Counted from the stretch's first letter, positions 34,811 to 43,131 are shown. The stretch is DNA of 64,000 nt from Pyrinomonas methylaliphatogenes (GCF_000820845.2 NZ_CBXV010000004.1:248001-312000); one strand, 5' to 3'. The notes: generated by a model not told the origin, from the letters alone. Made by a program: numbers and translations.

Positions 34811-34925
34811 GGTTTTCAGCCCCGTGCTCAGAATGTCACCTTGAGAGCTTCGCCACTGGCATGACCACGCCAGCCGACGCAAGCACAAGTTCGTCATCGC
34901 GCGAAGCGAACGCTGACGGACCGCT

Positions 34926-35205
34926 CATCGACGCCTGAATTCAACGCCAGCGTAAATCTCCGCCGCCGGGATCGTCACCTTGATCGCCCATAACCACAAC
35001 GGATCTTCCGCTTGTCGATATTCGCGCTTGCGCCACTCGTCGCCTTCAAGCGAGAAGTGTTCGATAAACGCTTCATCTTGTGATCGAGCGATGCGCCAGC
35101 GAGCGCGAAGATCTCGCCGTCGTAGTACTCGTGCTTGACTTCAGACATCTCTTCGATGCTGAAGTGGTCATCGAGCGTGTAATGACGTTGCGGGGCTCGT
35201 CGCAT
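34926..35205 (-). pseudogene. Internally deleted Uma2-family (DUF820) endonuclease-like gene
   Basis: From an ATG at 35205 with AAAGGAG upstream, the frame gives the Uma2 start (YTLDDHFSIEEMSEVKHEYYDGEIFALAGASLDH) and then loses similarity. In another frame the far end of the same family reappears (DEAFIEHFSLEGDEWRKREY to AAEIYAGVEF) and stops at 34926. The middle, including the PD-(D/E)XK catalytic strand, is missing, so one deletion near 35085 removed about 100 codons. It lies between the two molybdenum hydroxylase genes, which it may have invaded. Confidence 0.7.
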
Positions 35206-35267
35206 CTCCGCTCCTTTCATCGAGATCCATCGACCGCGCCGCTCTGCGTCTAGGTTCCACCTCATCT

Positions 35268-37616
35268 TCAAGCGGTCGGTTTCTCTCCGTGGCCGTTTGC
35301 GTCCTTGTCGCGCCGCCGCTTCTCCGCGAGGGCTTTCAAAATCTTCTCGGGCGTGATCGGCAGATCTCGAATGCGCACGCCGACGGCGTCGTAAATGGCG
35401 TTGGCCACCGCCGGAATGGTCGCCGCCAAGCTCCCTTCGCCCGCCTCTTTGGCGCCGAACGGACCTTCGGGATCGATCGTTTCGACGATGATCGTTTCGA
35501 TGGGCGGCGAATCCACCGCCGACGCCGTCTTGTACTCGAGTAGGCCCGGATTCATCGTCAACCCCTTTTCGAAGATCTGCTCTTCAGCGACCGCCTGGCC
35601 CAGCCCCATCCAGACCGAACCTTCGACCTGCCCTTCGACGTTGAGCACGTTGATCGCGCGACCGCAATCGTGCGCGACCCAAATCTTGTCGACCGTGAAC
35701 TGGCCGGTTTCGGGATCGACCGTGACTTCAGCGACTTGAGCTGAGTAAGAGTAGGCGACGCCCGGACCGACGCCCGCGCCGCGAAAGTTGCCGCCCTGCG
35801 CTTCAGGCGGCGGCGTGTACGCTCCTTTGCCGATGAGCGTGCCGCCTTGTTCGATCGCCGCCATCAACGCCTCTTGATAGCTGATGGCGCGTTGCGGTTC
35901 GTCTTGCGGAAAGATCTTCTCGTCGCGCGCGACCAATCTGTCGGGGCTTTCGCCGAGAAGTTCGGCGGCGACGCGAAAGAGCTGCCGCTTGATGTCGCGC
36001 GCCGCTTCGCGCGCCGCGTTTCCGGCCATGAAGGTGACGCGCGACGAGTAGGAGCCAAGGTCCACGGGCGTGATCGCCGTGTCGGCTGCGATGACGCGCA
36101 CGCGATCGAGCGCGACGCCCAATTCTTCGGCGACGATCTGCGCGTGAATCGTCTCCGTCCCTTGGCCGATCTCCGCCGCGCCCGTGTAGACGGTGACGCC
36201 GCCGTCGTAATCTATTTTGATTGAGACGTTCGAGTGCGGCATCTTGGAACGGATGATCGAGTTGGCCGCGCCCGAAACGTAGTGCGACCCGCCGATGCCG
36301 ACGCCGCGCCCGAAGGGAAGTTTGCCGCGCTTGTTCTTCCAATCTGAGGCTTCGATGACGCGCCGCAAGCATTCATCGTAACCGTAGCTCGTCACGCGCA
36401 ATGAATTGACGGTGAACGTGTTCGGACGAAGACAATTCTTCAAACGAAGTTCAGCCGGGTCCATGCCGATCTCTTCGGCCAGCATGTCGAGTTGCGATTC
36501 GAAAGCGAAGCGGATGCCGACCGTACCGTGCCCGCGCATCGGCCCGCACGCCGGTTTGTTCGTCAGCACGCGGTAGCCGTCATACTTGATGTTCGGGATG
36601 TCATAGATGGCCGCGAGCAGCGCGCCAGCGTAGAGGATCGTCACCACGCCGTATGAACAGTACGCTCCGCCGTCTTGAATGACTTTCGCTTCGACCGCCG
36701 TGATGCGCCCGTCTTTGGTGACGCCCGTCTTGAGTTCCATGTACTGTTCAGGGCGCCCGCGATGCGCGTAAAAGACCTCTTCGCGCGTGAAAGTGAATTT
36801 AACGGGCCGACCTGTTCTCTTTGAAAGAAGACACGCGGCGATCTCGTGCGTGAAGGTTTCGGATTTGCCGCCGAAGCCGCCGCCGACAAACGGTTTGATG
36901 ACGCGAATCGAAGACATCGGGATGCCGAGCACTTCGGCGAGCGTGCGATGGACGTAATGCGGCGTTTGCGTCGAGGTCCAAAGCGTCACGCGCCCGTCAT
37001 GTTCCCAGTGGGCCACGCACGCGTGCGGCTCCATCGGCGCGTGCGTCACGCGCGGCTGGAAGAAACGATCGAAACGGACCGCGCCGCCCGATTCGATGGC
37101 TTCGCGAAAGCCCCGTTCGACGTCGCCGAAATGGTGATGGTACTCCTTCTCGATGTTGCGTTTTCTATCGGCATGAATCCAAAGGTTCGGATCCTCGCAG
37201 GCCATCGCCTCTTCGGGAGTGAGAAAAGCGGGCAGGACCTCGTACTCAACTTCGATGAGGTCGAGAGCCTCTTCGGCGATCTGTTCGGAGATGGCGCAAA
37301 CCGCGGCGATCTCGTCGCCGACGTAACGAACTTTGTCGAGGCAGAAGGCGGTCTCATCGTGCCCGATGGGCAGAATGCCGTAGCGCGCCGGCGCGTCTTT
37401 GCCCGTCACTACTCCCATCACGCCCGGCAACCGTTCGGCCTTTGAAGTGTCGATGCGCAGGATGCGCGCGTGCGGGTGCGGCGAACGGAGTATCTTGCCG
37501 TAAAGCATGCCGGGCAAGCGCAGATCATCAGCGTAAAGAGCCGTGCCGGTCACTTTGGGCGGACCATCGGTTGCGGGAATGCGCTTGCCGATGACGGAAA
37601 AGGTGCGTTCGCTCAT
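35268..37616 (-). CDS. Molybdopterin-binding large subunit, xanthine dehydrogenase/4-hydroxybenzoyl-CoA reductase family
   Basis: A 782-residue molybdenum-binding subunit with GGAGG before its ATG. The N-terminal hammerhead domain (DGPPKVTGTALYADDLRLPGMLYGKILRS) and the two molybdopterin-binding domains (FVGGGFGGKSE, PMRGHGTVGIRFAFE, GAAEIGQGTETI and the end GAKEAGEGSLAATIPAVANAI with the active-site glutamate) are intact. The enzyme would hydroxylate or reductively dehydroxylate a heterocyclic or aromatic substrate in the cytoplasm. The FAD subunit downstream has the cysteines of 4-hydroxybenzoyl-CoA reductase, which makes that relative most likely. The usual small [2Fe-2S] subunit is not encoded next to it. 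Confidence 0.9.
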   Translation of the reverse strand: MSERTFSVIGKRIPATDGPPKVTGTALYADDLRLPGMLYGKILRSPHPHARILRIDTSKAERLPGVMGVVTGKDAPARYGILPIGHDETAFCLDKVRYVGDEIAAVCAISEQIAEEALDLIEVEYEVLPAFLTPEEAMACEDPNLWIHADRKRNIEKEYHHHFGDVERGFREAIESGGAVRFDRFFQPRVTHAPMEPHACVAHWEHDGRVTLWTSTQTPHYVHRTLAEVLGIPMSSIRVIKPFVGGGFGGKSETFTHEIAACLLSKRTGRPVKFTFTREEVFYAHRGRPEQYMELKTGVTKDGRITAVEAKVIQDGGAYCSYGVVTILYAGALLAAIYDIPNIKYDGYRVLTNKPACGPMRGHGTVGIRFAFESQLDMLAEEIGMDPAELRLKNCLRPNTFTVNSLRVTSYGYDECLRRVIEASDWKNKRGKLPFGRGVGIGGSHYVSGAANSIIRSKMPHSNVSIKIDYDGGVTVYTGAAEIGQGTETIHAQIVAEELGVALDRVRVIAADTAITPVDLGSYSSRVTFMAGNAAREAARDIKRQLFRVAAELLGESPDRLVARDEKIFPQDEPQRAISYQEALMAAIEQGGTLIGKGAYTPPPEAQGGNFRGAGVGPGVAYSYSAQVAEVTVDPETGQFTVDKIWVAHDCGRAINVLNVEGQVEGSVWMGLGQAVAEEQIFEKGLTMNPGLLEYKTASAVDSPPIETIIVETIDPEGPFGAKEAGEGSLAATIPAVANAIYDAVGVRIRDLPITPEKILKALAEKRRRDKDANGHGEKPTA

Positions 37617-37707
37617 CGCAGCCTCCGGAGCGGAAATGGTAGCCAGTCACGGTTACATGATAGCAGCTTTCGCGTGAGGATGCTCCGCTGCCTTTGCATC
37701 TTGTGAA

Positions 37708-37762
37708 GCGTTTGAAAAAGATGTGCTCCACCCTTTTTCCATCACGAGAAGGGTGGAGCACA
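37708..37762 (-). terminator. Rho-independent terminator after the pirin-DoxX genes
   Basis: On the - strand a 14-bp perfect stem (TGTGCTCCACCCTT at 37762-37749 pairing with 37735-37722), a 13-base loop and then TCTTTTTC directly after the stem. It lies 58 bases beyond the DoxX stop. Confidence 0.85.
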
Positions 37763-37819
37763 GAGAAGCGGTGCCCGTGGACAGTGGGGGGTGAGAAGAA
37801 CTTTCTGAGCAGGTTCGTT

Positions 37820-38266
37820 TCAGCCGACTTTGCGCGCGAGCAGTTGATCGAGCGCCCATTTGCCGCCGCCTTTGATCACCACGATCAAGGCGAGCCCGAT
37901 CGCCAAGAGATGATATTCGAATCCTTCACCTCTCTGCATGCCGCTCCAGTTCATGAAAAAACCGTTGTGCCAATGTACGAGCGCGATCGCGCCGAGCATG
38001 ATCAACCCGATGCTGAAGGCACAGAAGCGGCTGAGCAGACCGAAGATCAAACCGAGCGAGCCGAAGAACTCGCCGATGATCACCAGAAAGGCGATCACCG
38101 CTGGAATCCCCATCTGCGAGAAGAAGTTGATGGTCGCCGAAAAACCGTAACCGCCAAATAGGCCGAGAAGCTTCTGTGCGCCGTGCGGGAAGATCACGAT
38201 GCCAAGAAACAGCCGCGCCAGCAACGCCGCAATATCATCCTCCGTGCGAAGAAGTTTGTTCCACAT
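37820..38266 (-). CDS. DoxX family membrane protein
   Basis: A 148-residue protein with about four membrane helices. The ATG at 38266 is chosen because AGGAGG lies eight bases upstream; an ATG at 38302 would overlap the pirin gene. Typical DoxX features are ARLFLGIVIFPHGAQKLLGLFGG near the start and GEFFGSLGLIFGLLSRF in helix 2-3. DoxX proteins are inner-membrane proteins linked to quinone or redox stress, but their reaction is not settled. It follows the pirin gene closely and ends at a good terminator, so the two probably form one unit. Confidence 0.88.
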   Translation of the reverse strand: MWNKLLRTEDDIAALLARLFLGIVIFPHGAQKLLGLFGGYGFSATINFFSQMGIPAVIAFLVIIGEFFGSLGLIFGLLSRFCAFSIGLIMLGAIALVHWHNGFFMNWSGMQRGEGFEYHLLAIGLALIVVIKGGGKWALDQLLARKVG

Positions 38267-38298
38267 CTCTCTTTCCTCCTTCTCGAGATTTCGATAGA

Positions 38299-39000
38299 TC
38301 ATGGCAGATCGATTAAGATCATCTCGCCACGGGAACGGGTCGAAATATCAAGCCGCGTCACATCGTCGATGCGCGCTTGGTCTCCGGCAGCCAGTTCGCG
38401 CCCGTTGACGATCAACTCTCCTTCGATTACGTAAAGAAATGCGCGCCGCCCCGCGCTCAATTCATGCGCTAGGATGTCTTCAGGGCGAACCGTCGAGACG
38501 TATAGAGTCGCATCTTGGTGTATCCTGACGGCGCGCCCGCTCGCCGCTCGGCCCGAAGCGATCGGCAGCAGCTTACCGATTCGTTCTTCGGGCGTAAAGT
38601 GGGCCTGCTCGTAGGACGGGGTAAGTCCCTTTTGCGCGGGCAGAACCCAGATTTGCAGAAGGTGAACCGGTTCCGTCGCCGAGGCGTTGAATTCGGCGTG
38701 CGCGATCCCCGTGCCGGCGCTCATCCGTTGCACTTCGCCCGCGCGTGTGATCCCGCGCCCGCCCGTGCTGTCGCGGTGCTCGAGCGCGCCGCTTAGAACG
38801 TAAGTGACGATCTCCATCTCGCGGTGCCGGTGCATGTCGAAACCGCGCCCCGGCTGAATGACGTCATCGTTGAAGACGCGCAGCGGTCCGAACGACACGT
38901 TCTGCGGATCGTAGTAGTGGTCGAAACTAAAAAGCCAGTATGTTGAGAGCCAATCGTTCGCGAAGTGGTAGCGATCTTTGGCGGGAACGATGCGGAACAT
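38299..39000 (-). CDS. Pirin-family bicupin protein (YhhW-like)
   Basis: A 233-residue pirin. The N-terminal cupin carries the metal ligands His57, His59, His101 and Glu103 (FDMHRHREMEIVTYVL, GTGIAHAEFNAS). The C-terminal cupin is typical (LYVIEGELIVNGRELAAGDQARI). Some pirins show quercetin 2,3-dioxygenase activity, while others regulate transcription or sense redox state; the true role here is unknown. AAAGGAGG precedes the ATG. A palindrome like the MarR autoregulatory site lies in its upstream region, so the downstream-reading MarR gene probably represses it. Confidence 0.9.
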   Translation of the reverse strand: MFRIVPAKDRYHFANDWLSTYWLFSFDHYYDPQNVSFGPLRVFNDDVIQPGRGFDMHRHREMEIVTYVLSGALEHRDSTGGRGITRAGEVQRMSAGTGIAHAEFNASATEPVHLLQIWVLPAQKGLTPSYEQAHFTPEERIGKLLPIASGRAASGRAVRIHQDATLYVSTVRPEDILAHELSAGRRAFLYVIEGELIVNGRELAAGDQARIDDVTRLDISTRSRGEMILIDLP

Positions 39001-39053
39001 CGCCCATCCTCCTTTCGATTATCCGCTGCGGTCATAACCGTTCGCTGTTAAAC

Positions 39054-39069
39054 TGTTAATTGATTGACA
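39054..39069. promoter_or_regulatory. Probable MarR operator upstream of the pirin gene
   Basis: TGTTAAT-TG-ATTGACA is a near-perfect 16-base palindrome with the same half-sites as the palindrome in front of the marR gene (TGTCAAC-CG-ATTGACA). It lies 54-69 bases upstream of the pirin start, close to a TTAACA...TATGAC promoter-like pair on the - strand. Confidence 0.6.
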
Positions 39070-39102
39070 TTTTTTAGATGCCAGAATTCCCCGCTGCCCG
39101 AG

Positions 39103-39540
39103 TCATCCGATCCGTATCTTGCCGAGCAGTTCGATCAATTTGCGCTGCTCCTGGCGCGTCAGCGGGCGCATTACCGTCTCGGCGAAGCTCTGAACCTCGA
39201 TCAGGCTATCGGCCAGAAACTTCGCTCCAGCGTCCGTCAAAGCGACGAGTTTTTTGCGGCGGTCGCCGCAGGCCAACCTTTTGACGTAGCCGCGCTTCTC
39301 CAATAGATCGATGAGCTTGGTTACGTTGGCTCGCGAAGAGAGCAGCCGTCGCCCGATCTCCGATTGCGAAAGCGGTTCACCCGCGCCGTTTAAGATTCGC
39401 AGCACGTTGTAGTGGTTGTCAGTCAGACCGAAAGCGGCGAATCGCTCATCCGAGGCGCGCCACAGGCGGTCTCCGATCCGCATGAGGCGAACCACCGCTT
39501 CCTCGGCGTCGCTGCGCGGGATTTTCACCTTGACGGCCAT
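39103..39540 (-). CDS. MarR-family transcriptional regulator
   Basis: A 145-residue regulator. The start is set at the ATG at 39540, because an upstream TTG at 39579 would lie inside the -35 box. The winged-helix core is clear: DNHYNVLRILNGAGEPLSQSEIGRRLLSSRANVTKLIDLLEKRGYVKR followed by the wing DRRKKLVALTDAG. MarR proteins are dimers that leave DNA when they bind phenolic or oxidised ligands. With a palindrome over its own promoter and another before the pirin gene, it likely represses itself and the pirin-DoxX unit. The predicted RNA start is only a few bases before the ATG, and no ribosome site is seen, so the mRNA may be leaderless. Confidence 0.9.
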   Translation of the reverse strand: MAVKVKIPRSDAEEAVVRLMRIGDRLWRASDERFAAFGLTDNHYNVLRILNGAGEPLSQSEIGRRLLSSRANVTKLIDLLEKRGYVKRLACGDRRKKLVALTDAGAKFLADSLIEVQSFAETVMRPLTRQEQRKLIELLGKIRIG

Positions 39541-39550
39541 GACGAGACGG

Positions 39551-39594
39551 AATATAACCAATCGCTGAGAAATTGTCAACCGATTGACAATTCT
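39551..39594 (-). promoter_or_regulatory. marR promoter with overlapping palindromic operator
   Basis: On the - strand TTGACA (39579-39574), 17 bases, then TATATT (39556-39551). The palindrome GAGAAATTGTCAA-CCGA-TTGACAATTCTC at 39567-39594 covers the -35 box, so a bound dimer would block RNA polymerase. Confidence 0.8.
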
Positions 39595-39676
39595 CCTTCA
39601 TCAGATCCGCGGGAGAGTTGAGGGCCGTTCGCCGCATTGACACGGAATCGCCCGGCGTGGATGCTAGCGAAGCCCT

Positions 39677-40747
39677 ATGCCGATGGATTACGGGGAACAG
39701 CGGTTGAAGATTCACGAAAACGTGCCATTGGCCCCCTTGACCACGCTCAAGGTCGGCGGGCCGGCCCGCTTCTTCGCGCGCGCTGAGAGCGAGGAGCAGA
39801 TCGGCGCGGCGGTCGCCTTCGCCGAAGAGCGGGGCTTGGCGCTGTTCGTCCTCGGCGGCGGGAGCAACGTCGTCATCGCCGACGAGGGATTCGATGGTCT
39901 GGTTCTGCAAGTGGCGCTGCGCGGCATCTGCGTGCGCGCCGAAGGCGAACGGATCGTGTTGACGGCGCAAGCGGGCGAAGAGTGGGATGATCTGGTGCGC
40001 TTTTCGGTCGAGCGCGAGTGGGCCGGGATCGAATGTTTGAGCGGAATCCCTGGGTCGGTCGGCGCCGTGCCGGTTCAGAACGTCGGCGCCTACGGGCAAG
40101 AGGTGGCGGAAACGATCGTCTCCGTCCGCTGCTTTGACCGTCGAGAACGGAAATTTTGTGAGCTTTCGCGCGACGAGTGCGGGTTCGGTTACCGGACGAG
40201 CATCTTCAACGCCGAGGAGCGCGACCGATACATCATCGCTTCGGTCACCTTCGCCCTGGCGCGCGGCGGTGCGCCGAGGATCGTTTACGAAGATTTGCGA
40301 AAGCATTTCGGCGCGAGGCGACCTAATCTTGCGGAGGTGCGCGAAGCCGTGCTTCAGATCAGGCGTGCGAAATCGATGGTGATCGACCCTGCCGATCCCA
40401 ACTCGCGGAGCGTCGGCTCGTTCTTCAAAAATCCCGTCATTACGGCAGAGGAGTTCGCCGCTTTGAGCGAGCGGTGGGGACCGGTGCCGCATTTCGATAT
40501 GGCCGATGGGCGCGTCAAACTGATGGCGGCGTGGCTGATCGAACGCGCCGGTTTCCCGCGAGGATATCGCAAGGGAGAGGTCGGGATTTCGACCAATCAC
40601 AATTTGGCGATCATCAACTGTGGGCGCGCGACGGCTAGAGAGATCGTCGCTTTGAAGGACGAGATCCAGCGTCGTGTGGCCGAGAAATTTCACGTGTGGC
40701 TTGTTCCCGAGCCGGTCCTCATTGGATTCGATAAATCAATAGTCTGA
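39677..40747 (+). CDS. murB: UDP-N-acetylenolpyruvoylglucosamine reductase
   Basis: MurB reduces UDP-GlcNAc-enolpyruvate to UDP-MurNAc, the second step of peptidoglycan precursor synthesis, with FAD and NADPH. The 356-residue protein begins with the family pattern NVPLAPLTTLKVGGPARFF and has LGGGSNVVI and IPGSVGAVPVQNVGAYGQE for FAD binding, GYRTSIF in the middle and the catalytic serine region SVGSFFKNP. The internal GYR loop and longer C-terminal domain place it with the E. coli-like type I enzymes. It is not beside other mur genes here. The ATG at 39677 has no strong ribosome site; an ATG at 39683 is the alternative. Confidence 0.95.
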   Translation: MPMDYGEQRLKIHENVPLAPLTTLKVGGPARFFARAESEEQIGAAVAFAEERGLALFVLGGGSNVVIADEGFDGLVLQVALRGICVRAEGERIVLTAQAGEEWDDLVRFSVEREWAGIECLSGIPGSVGAVPVQNVGAYGQEVAETIVSVRCFDRRERKFCELSRDECGFGYRTSIFNAEERDRYIIASVTFALARGGAPRIVYEDLRKHFGARRPNLAEVREAVLQIRRAKSMVIDPADPNSRSVGSFFKNPVITAEEFAALSERWGPVPHFDMADGRVKLMAAWLIERAGFPRGYRKGEVGISTNHNLAIINCGRATAREIVALKDEIQRRVAEKFHVWLVPEPVLIGFDKSIV

Positions 40748-40787
40748 CCTCTTGCTTCGAAAGCGCGCAGCGAAAGCATAGTGCCAA

Positions 40788-41483
40788 TTAGCCTCCGGTT
40801 TCATGAGGCATTTCGAGAGTAAAATCGCAACGCAAGGCGCGGCCATCCGGCGCGATCAGCTCGCAGGCGAAATATTGTGAGAAACTGAAACTGTTTTGGC
40901 ACAACGGAATCGTCCCCAGCAAGAGGACCGTCCCGGCCAGTTGCGCGCGCATCGGTTGAGGCAATCGGTCCAGCAATTCCTCTGGCCGAAGCAATTCGGC
41001 CAGCGTGCCGCGTTGATAATAATCGGTCTTATCTTCCGGTGTGATCCAACTGATGAGTTCCAGTGCGTCCCAAAAATCGCGCACATCGCGGTAGCGCCAT
41101 GCCCGTGTGGCGATAGGTTTGGGAAGTTCCTTGGCCTCAAGGATCGATCGCCGCTCCAGTGCGCGATCGGTCAAATCGCTCCCGACGGTGACCAGAGCCT
41201 CTCCCAGTTCCGACGAGATGAAGATCAGCGCGGCTTCCGCTTCACCTGAGACTGTGCGCGATGGCACGCGCACGGAAGGCGATTGCGAAAGATATTGGGC
41301 CGAGAGGTCGTAGAAGATCGGCACCGCGGGCGGCGGTGGGACGCCGTGAAGCTCGAGTTCGCGGATGTGGCGTTGCACATCGCTGGGGTTTCGCCCCGTA
41401 TAGCCGGCGACGACGAGGCGTTCGGCCGTTATGCGGATCGTCCGATCTTCGAGTGCGAAAGATAGCTCCTTCATGCTGGTCAT
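40788..41483 (-). CDS. DUF2848 family protein
   Basis: A 231-residue protein of the DUF2848 family (ITAERLVVAGYTGRNPSDVQRHIRELELHGVPPPPAVPIFY, and the mid-region GSDLTDRALE). Its ATG overlaps the stop of the nitrilase gene (ATGA), so the two are coupled. DUF2848 proteins often occur beside amidase or hydrolase catabolic genes; their fold recalls fumarylacetoacetate hydrolases, but the reaction is unknown. Its neighbours (nitrilase, GntR regulator, and a divergent monooxygenase cluster) suggest breakdown of an organic acid or amide. A longer - strand extension to 41741 is antisense to the nitrilase and is not used. Confidence 0.85.
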   Translation of the reverse strand: MTSMKELSFALEDRTIRITAERLVVAGYTGRNPSDVQRHIRELELHGVPPPPAVPIFYDLSAQYLSQSPSVRVPSRTVSGEAEAALIFISSELGEALVTVGSDLTDRALERRSILEAKELPKPIATRAWRYRDVRDFWDALELISWITPEDKTDYYQRGTLAELLRPEELLDRLPQPMRAQLAGTVLLLGTIPLCQNSFSFSQYFACELIAPDGRALRCDFTLEMPHETGG

Positions 41484-42268
41484 AGACGACGATCGCGTAA
41501 AGCGGGGAAGGTGGTTCTCACCTCGCGCACATGAGTCGGATCGAGCGCGCCGTAAAGGATCTGTTCGCCTTCGCCCGCGCGCGCCGTCGGCGTTCCCCAT
41601 GGATCGACGATCAAACTGTTGCCCAGTAGCTGTTGATCGCGCATGCGACCGCTCGCGTTGCAACAGACCATGTAGGCGAGGTTCTCGATCGCGCGGGCGC
41701 GCGCCAGTACCAACCAGTGCTCCAGTCGCGGATATGGCCACGCCGCTGTGACGAGGAAGATTTCGGCTCCGCGCTGGACCAGCTGTCGATAAAGTTCCGG
41801 AAAGCGCATGTCATAGCAGGTCGTCAGGGCCAGCACGCCGAAAGGGGTGTCAATGACGGTCAGCCCGTCGCCCGGGGTGAGCAGCTCGCTTTCGCGAGAA
41901 TCGTAGCCGAATAGGTGAATCTTGCGATAGGTCGCGCGCAGACTTCCATCCGGCGCGAAAAGGAGGCTCGTGTTGTATAGCCCCTGTGATGAGCGTTCGA
42001 TGATGCTGCCAGCGTGCAACCATATCCCAAGGTCGCGCGCCGCCGCGGAAAAACGGCGCGATGAAGGGCCGGGGATCGGTTCGGCGTGATGCTCATATTC
42101 CTCGAAGTTGAAGTAGCCGACCGTCCACAGCTCCGGGAAGATTGCCAGCTCTACGCGGCGTTCCATCCGCGCGAGAAGCGCCAGACCGCGTTCGATTCGG
42201 TCTTGGCAGCTCTCTTCTGCGCGGTGACCGATCTGCAGCAGCGCGATATCAACGGCCATCTTCAGCAC
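41480..42268 (-). CDS. Carbon-nitrogen hydrolase (nitrilase superfamily amidase)
   Basis: A 262-residue nitrilase-superfamily enzyme with the full Glu-Lys-Cys triad: Glu46 in FPELWTVGY, Lys116 in YRKIHLFGY and Cys151 in TTCYDMRFPELY. The last motif is typical of the omega-amidase/NitFhit-like branch that hydrolyses small amides. It overlaps the GntR regulator gene by 20 bases and the DUF2848 gene by four, so all three form one operon on the - strand. The substrate is not evident. Two alternative starts (M1 and M4) are close together. Confidence 0.92.
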   Translation of the reverse strand: MLKMAVDIALLQIGHRAEESCQDRIERGLALLARMERRVELAIFPELWTVGYFNFEEYEHHAEPIPGPSSRRFSAAARDLGIWLHAGSIIERSSQGLYNTSLLFAPDGSLRATYRKIHLFGYDSRESELLTPGDGLTVIDTPFGVLALTTCYDMRFPELYRQLVQRGAEIFLVTAAWPYPRLEHWLVLARARAIENLAYMVCCNASGRMRDQQLLGNSLIVDPWGTPTARAGEGEQILYGALDPTHVREVRTTFPALRDRRL

Positions 42269-42944
42269 CCAATCTCTCCATGACGATCTCTTCCGTATGT
42301 TCGAGATGGAGTCTCACGGCGCGCTCGGCTTCCACAGGATCGCGCCGCAAGATAGCTTCGACGATCCTCTGATGTTCATCGATCACTTCTCTGAGACGCC
42401 CCAATTTGGTGATCGCCGTCAGCCCGACGATCTGAAAGACGTTCCGCAGATTGGTGATGATCTCGGTGACTTTGGGGAAGCCGGTCAACTGGGCCAGCAG
42501 GATGTGAAAATTGCTATCGGCGGTAAGGAATGCCGCGCGATCGCCGCGCTCCAAAGCTTCTTGCTGTGTGACGAGCAGCTTGCGTATGCGCTCGGCGTCG
42601 GCGTTGGCGATGCCTATCGTCGCTAGGCGGTTGGCGATGGGGGGTTCGAGGACGGAGCGGAGCCAGAAGAGTTCGCGCACCTCCTCGGGAGTGATACGGC
42701 GCACGCGCTTGCCGCGGGAGCCGACCGGTTCTAATAGGCCCTGACTCTGAAGCTCCTGCATGACTTCGCGCACGGGCGTGCGCGAGACGCCGAACTTTTC
42801 GGCCAGAGTCGCTTCGGTCAGTACGGCGTCGGGAGCGATCGTGCCTTGCAAGATGGCCCTCTGCAGGGCTTCGTAGACGTGCTGTTTCATCGTCTTGGGA
42901 CGTTCCACGGGCAGCAGATCCGCCGTTGGGGCTGTCGTTTTCAT
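42249..42944 (-). CDS. GntR-family transcriptional regulator (FadR subfamily)
   Basis: A 231-residue regulator. The ATG at 42944 has GAGGTG upstream; a TTG at 42998 is less likely. The winged helix-turn-helix is clear (VYEALQRAILQGTIAPDAVLTEATLAEKFGVSRTPVREVMQELQSQGLL), followed by an all-helical FCD effector domain (ELFWLRSVLEPPIANRLA, DSNFHILLAQLTG, DEHQRIVEAILRRDPVEAERAVRLHLEH) whose histidines may bind a metal and an organic acid. It leads the nitrilase-DUF2848 operon and faces the divergent alpha/beta-hydrolase gene, whose promoter contains a GTATAC palindrome that could be its site. Confidence 0.92.
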   Translation of the reverse strand: MKTTAPTADLLPVERPKTMKQHVYEALQRAILQGTIAPDAVLTEATLAEKFGVSRTPVREVMQELQSQGLLEPVGSRGKRVRRITPEEVRELFWLRSVLEPPIANRLATIGIANADAERIRKLLVTQQEALERGDRAAFLTADSNFHILLAQLTGFPKVTEIITNLRNVFQIVGLTAITKLGRLREVIDEHQRIVEAILRRDPVEAERAVRLHLEHTEEIVMERLGAEDGR

Positions 42945-43066
42945 CGCGATACACCTCGAGACGGATTGATGTGACAAGGGCTTTGTGAAGTCGGGCAAGA
43001 GTTTACCCCAAAGGGGGCGCGATCAATAGGGGCGCGAGCCCGAGGATCGGCGGGAGATTTTGGCCC

Positions 43067-43095
43067 TTGAATTCGCATACGGTATACAGTATAAT
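43067..43095 (+). promoter_or_regulatory. Promoter of the alpha/beta-hydrolase-receptor genes with a GTATAC operator candidate
   Basis: TTGAAT at 43067, 17 bases, consensus TATAAT at 43090-43095. The spacer holds the palindrome GGTATACAG next to the -10 box, within a series of TA-rich GTAT steps (GCATAC, GTATAC, AGTATAA). FadR-type GntR proteins often bind such GTATAC centres. Confidence 0.65.
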
Positions 43096-43131
43096 GTATT
43101 CGTTCTTCGATGGCAAGAACGGAGGAGAGAG

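Noticed and set aside
41484-41741. N-terminal extension of the DUF2848 frame
   Set aside because: It lies within the nitrilase gene in another frame; the ATGA overlap at 41480-41483 gives a natural start.
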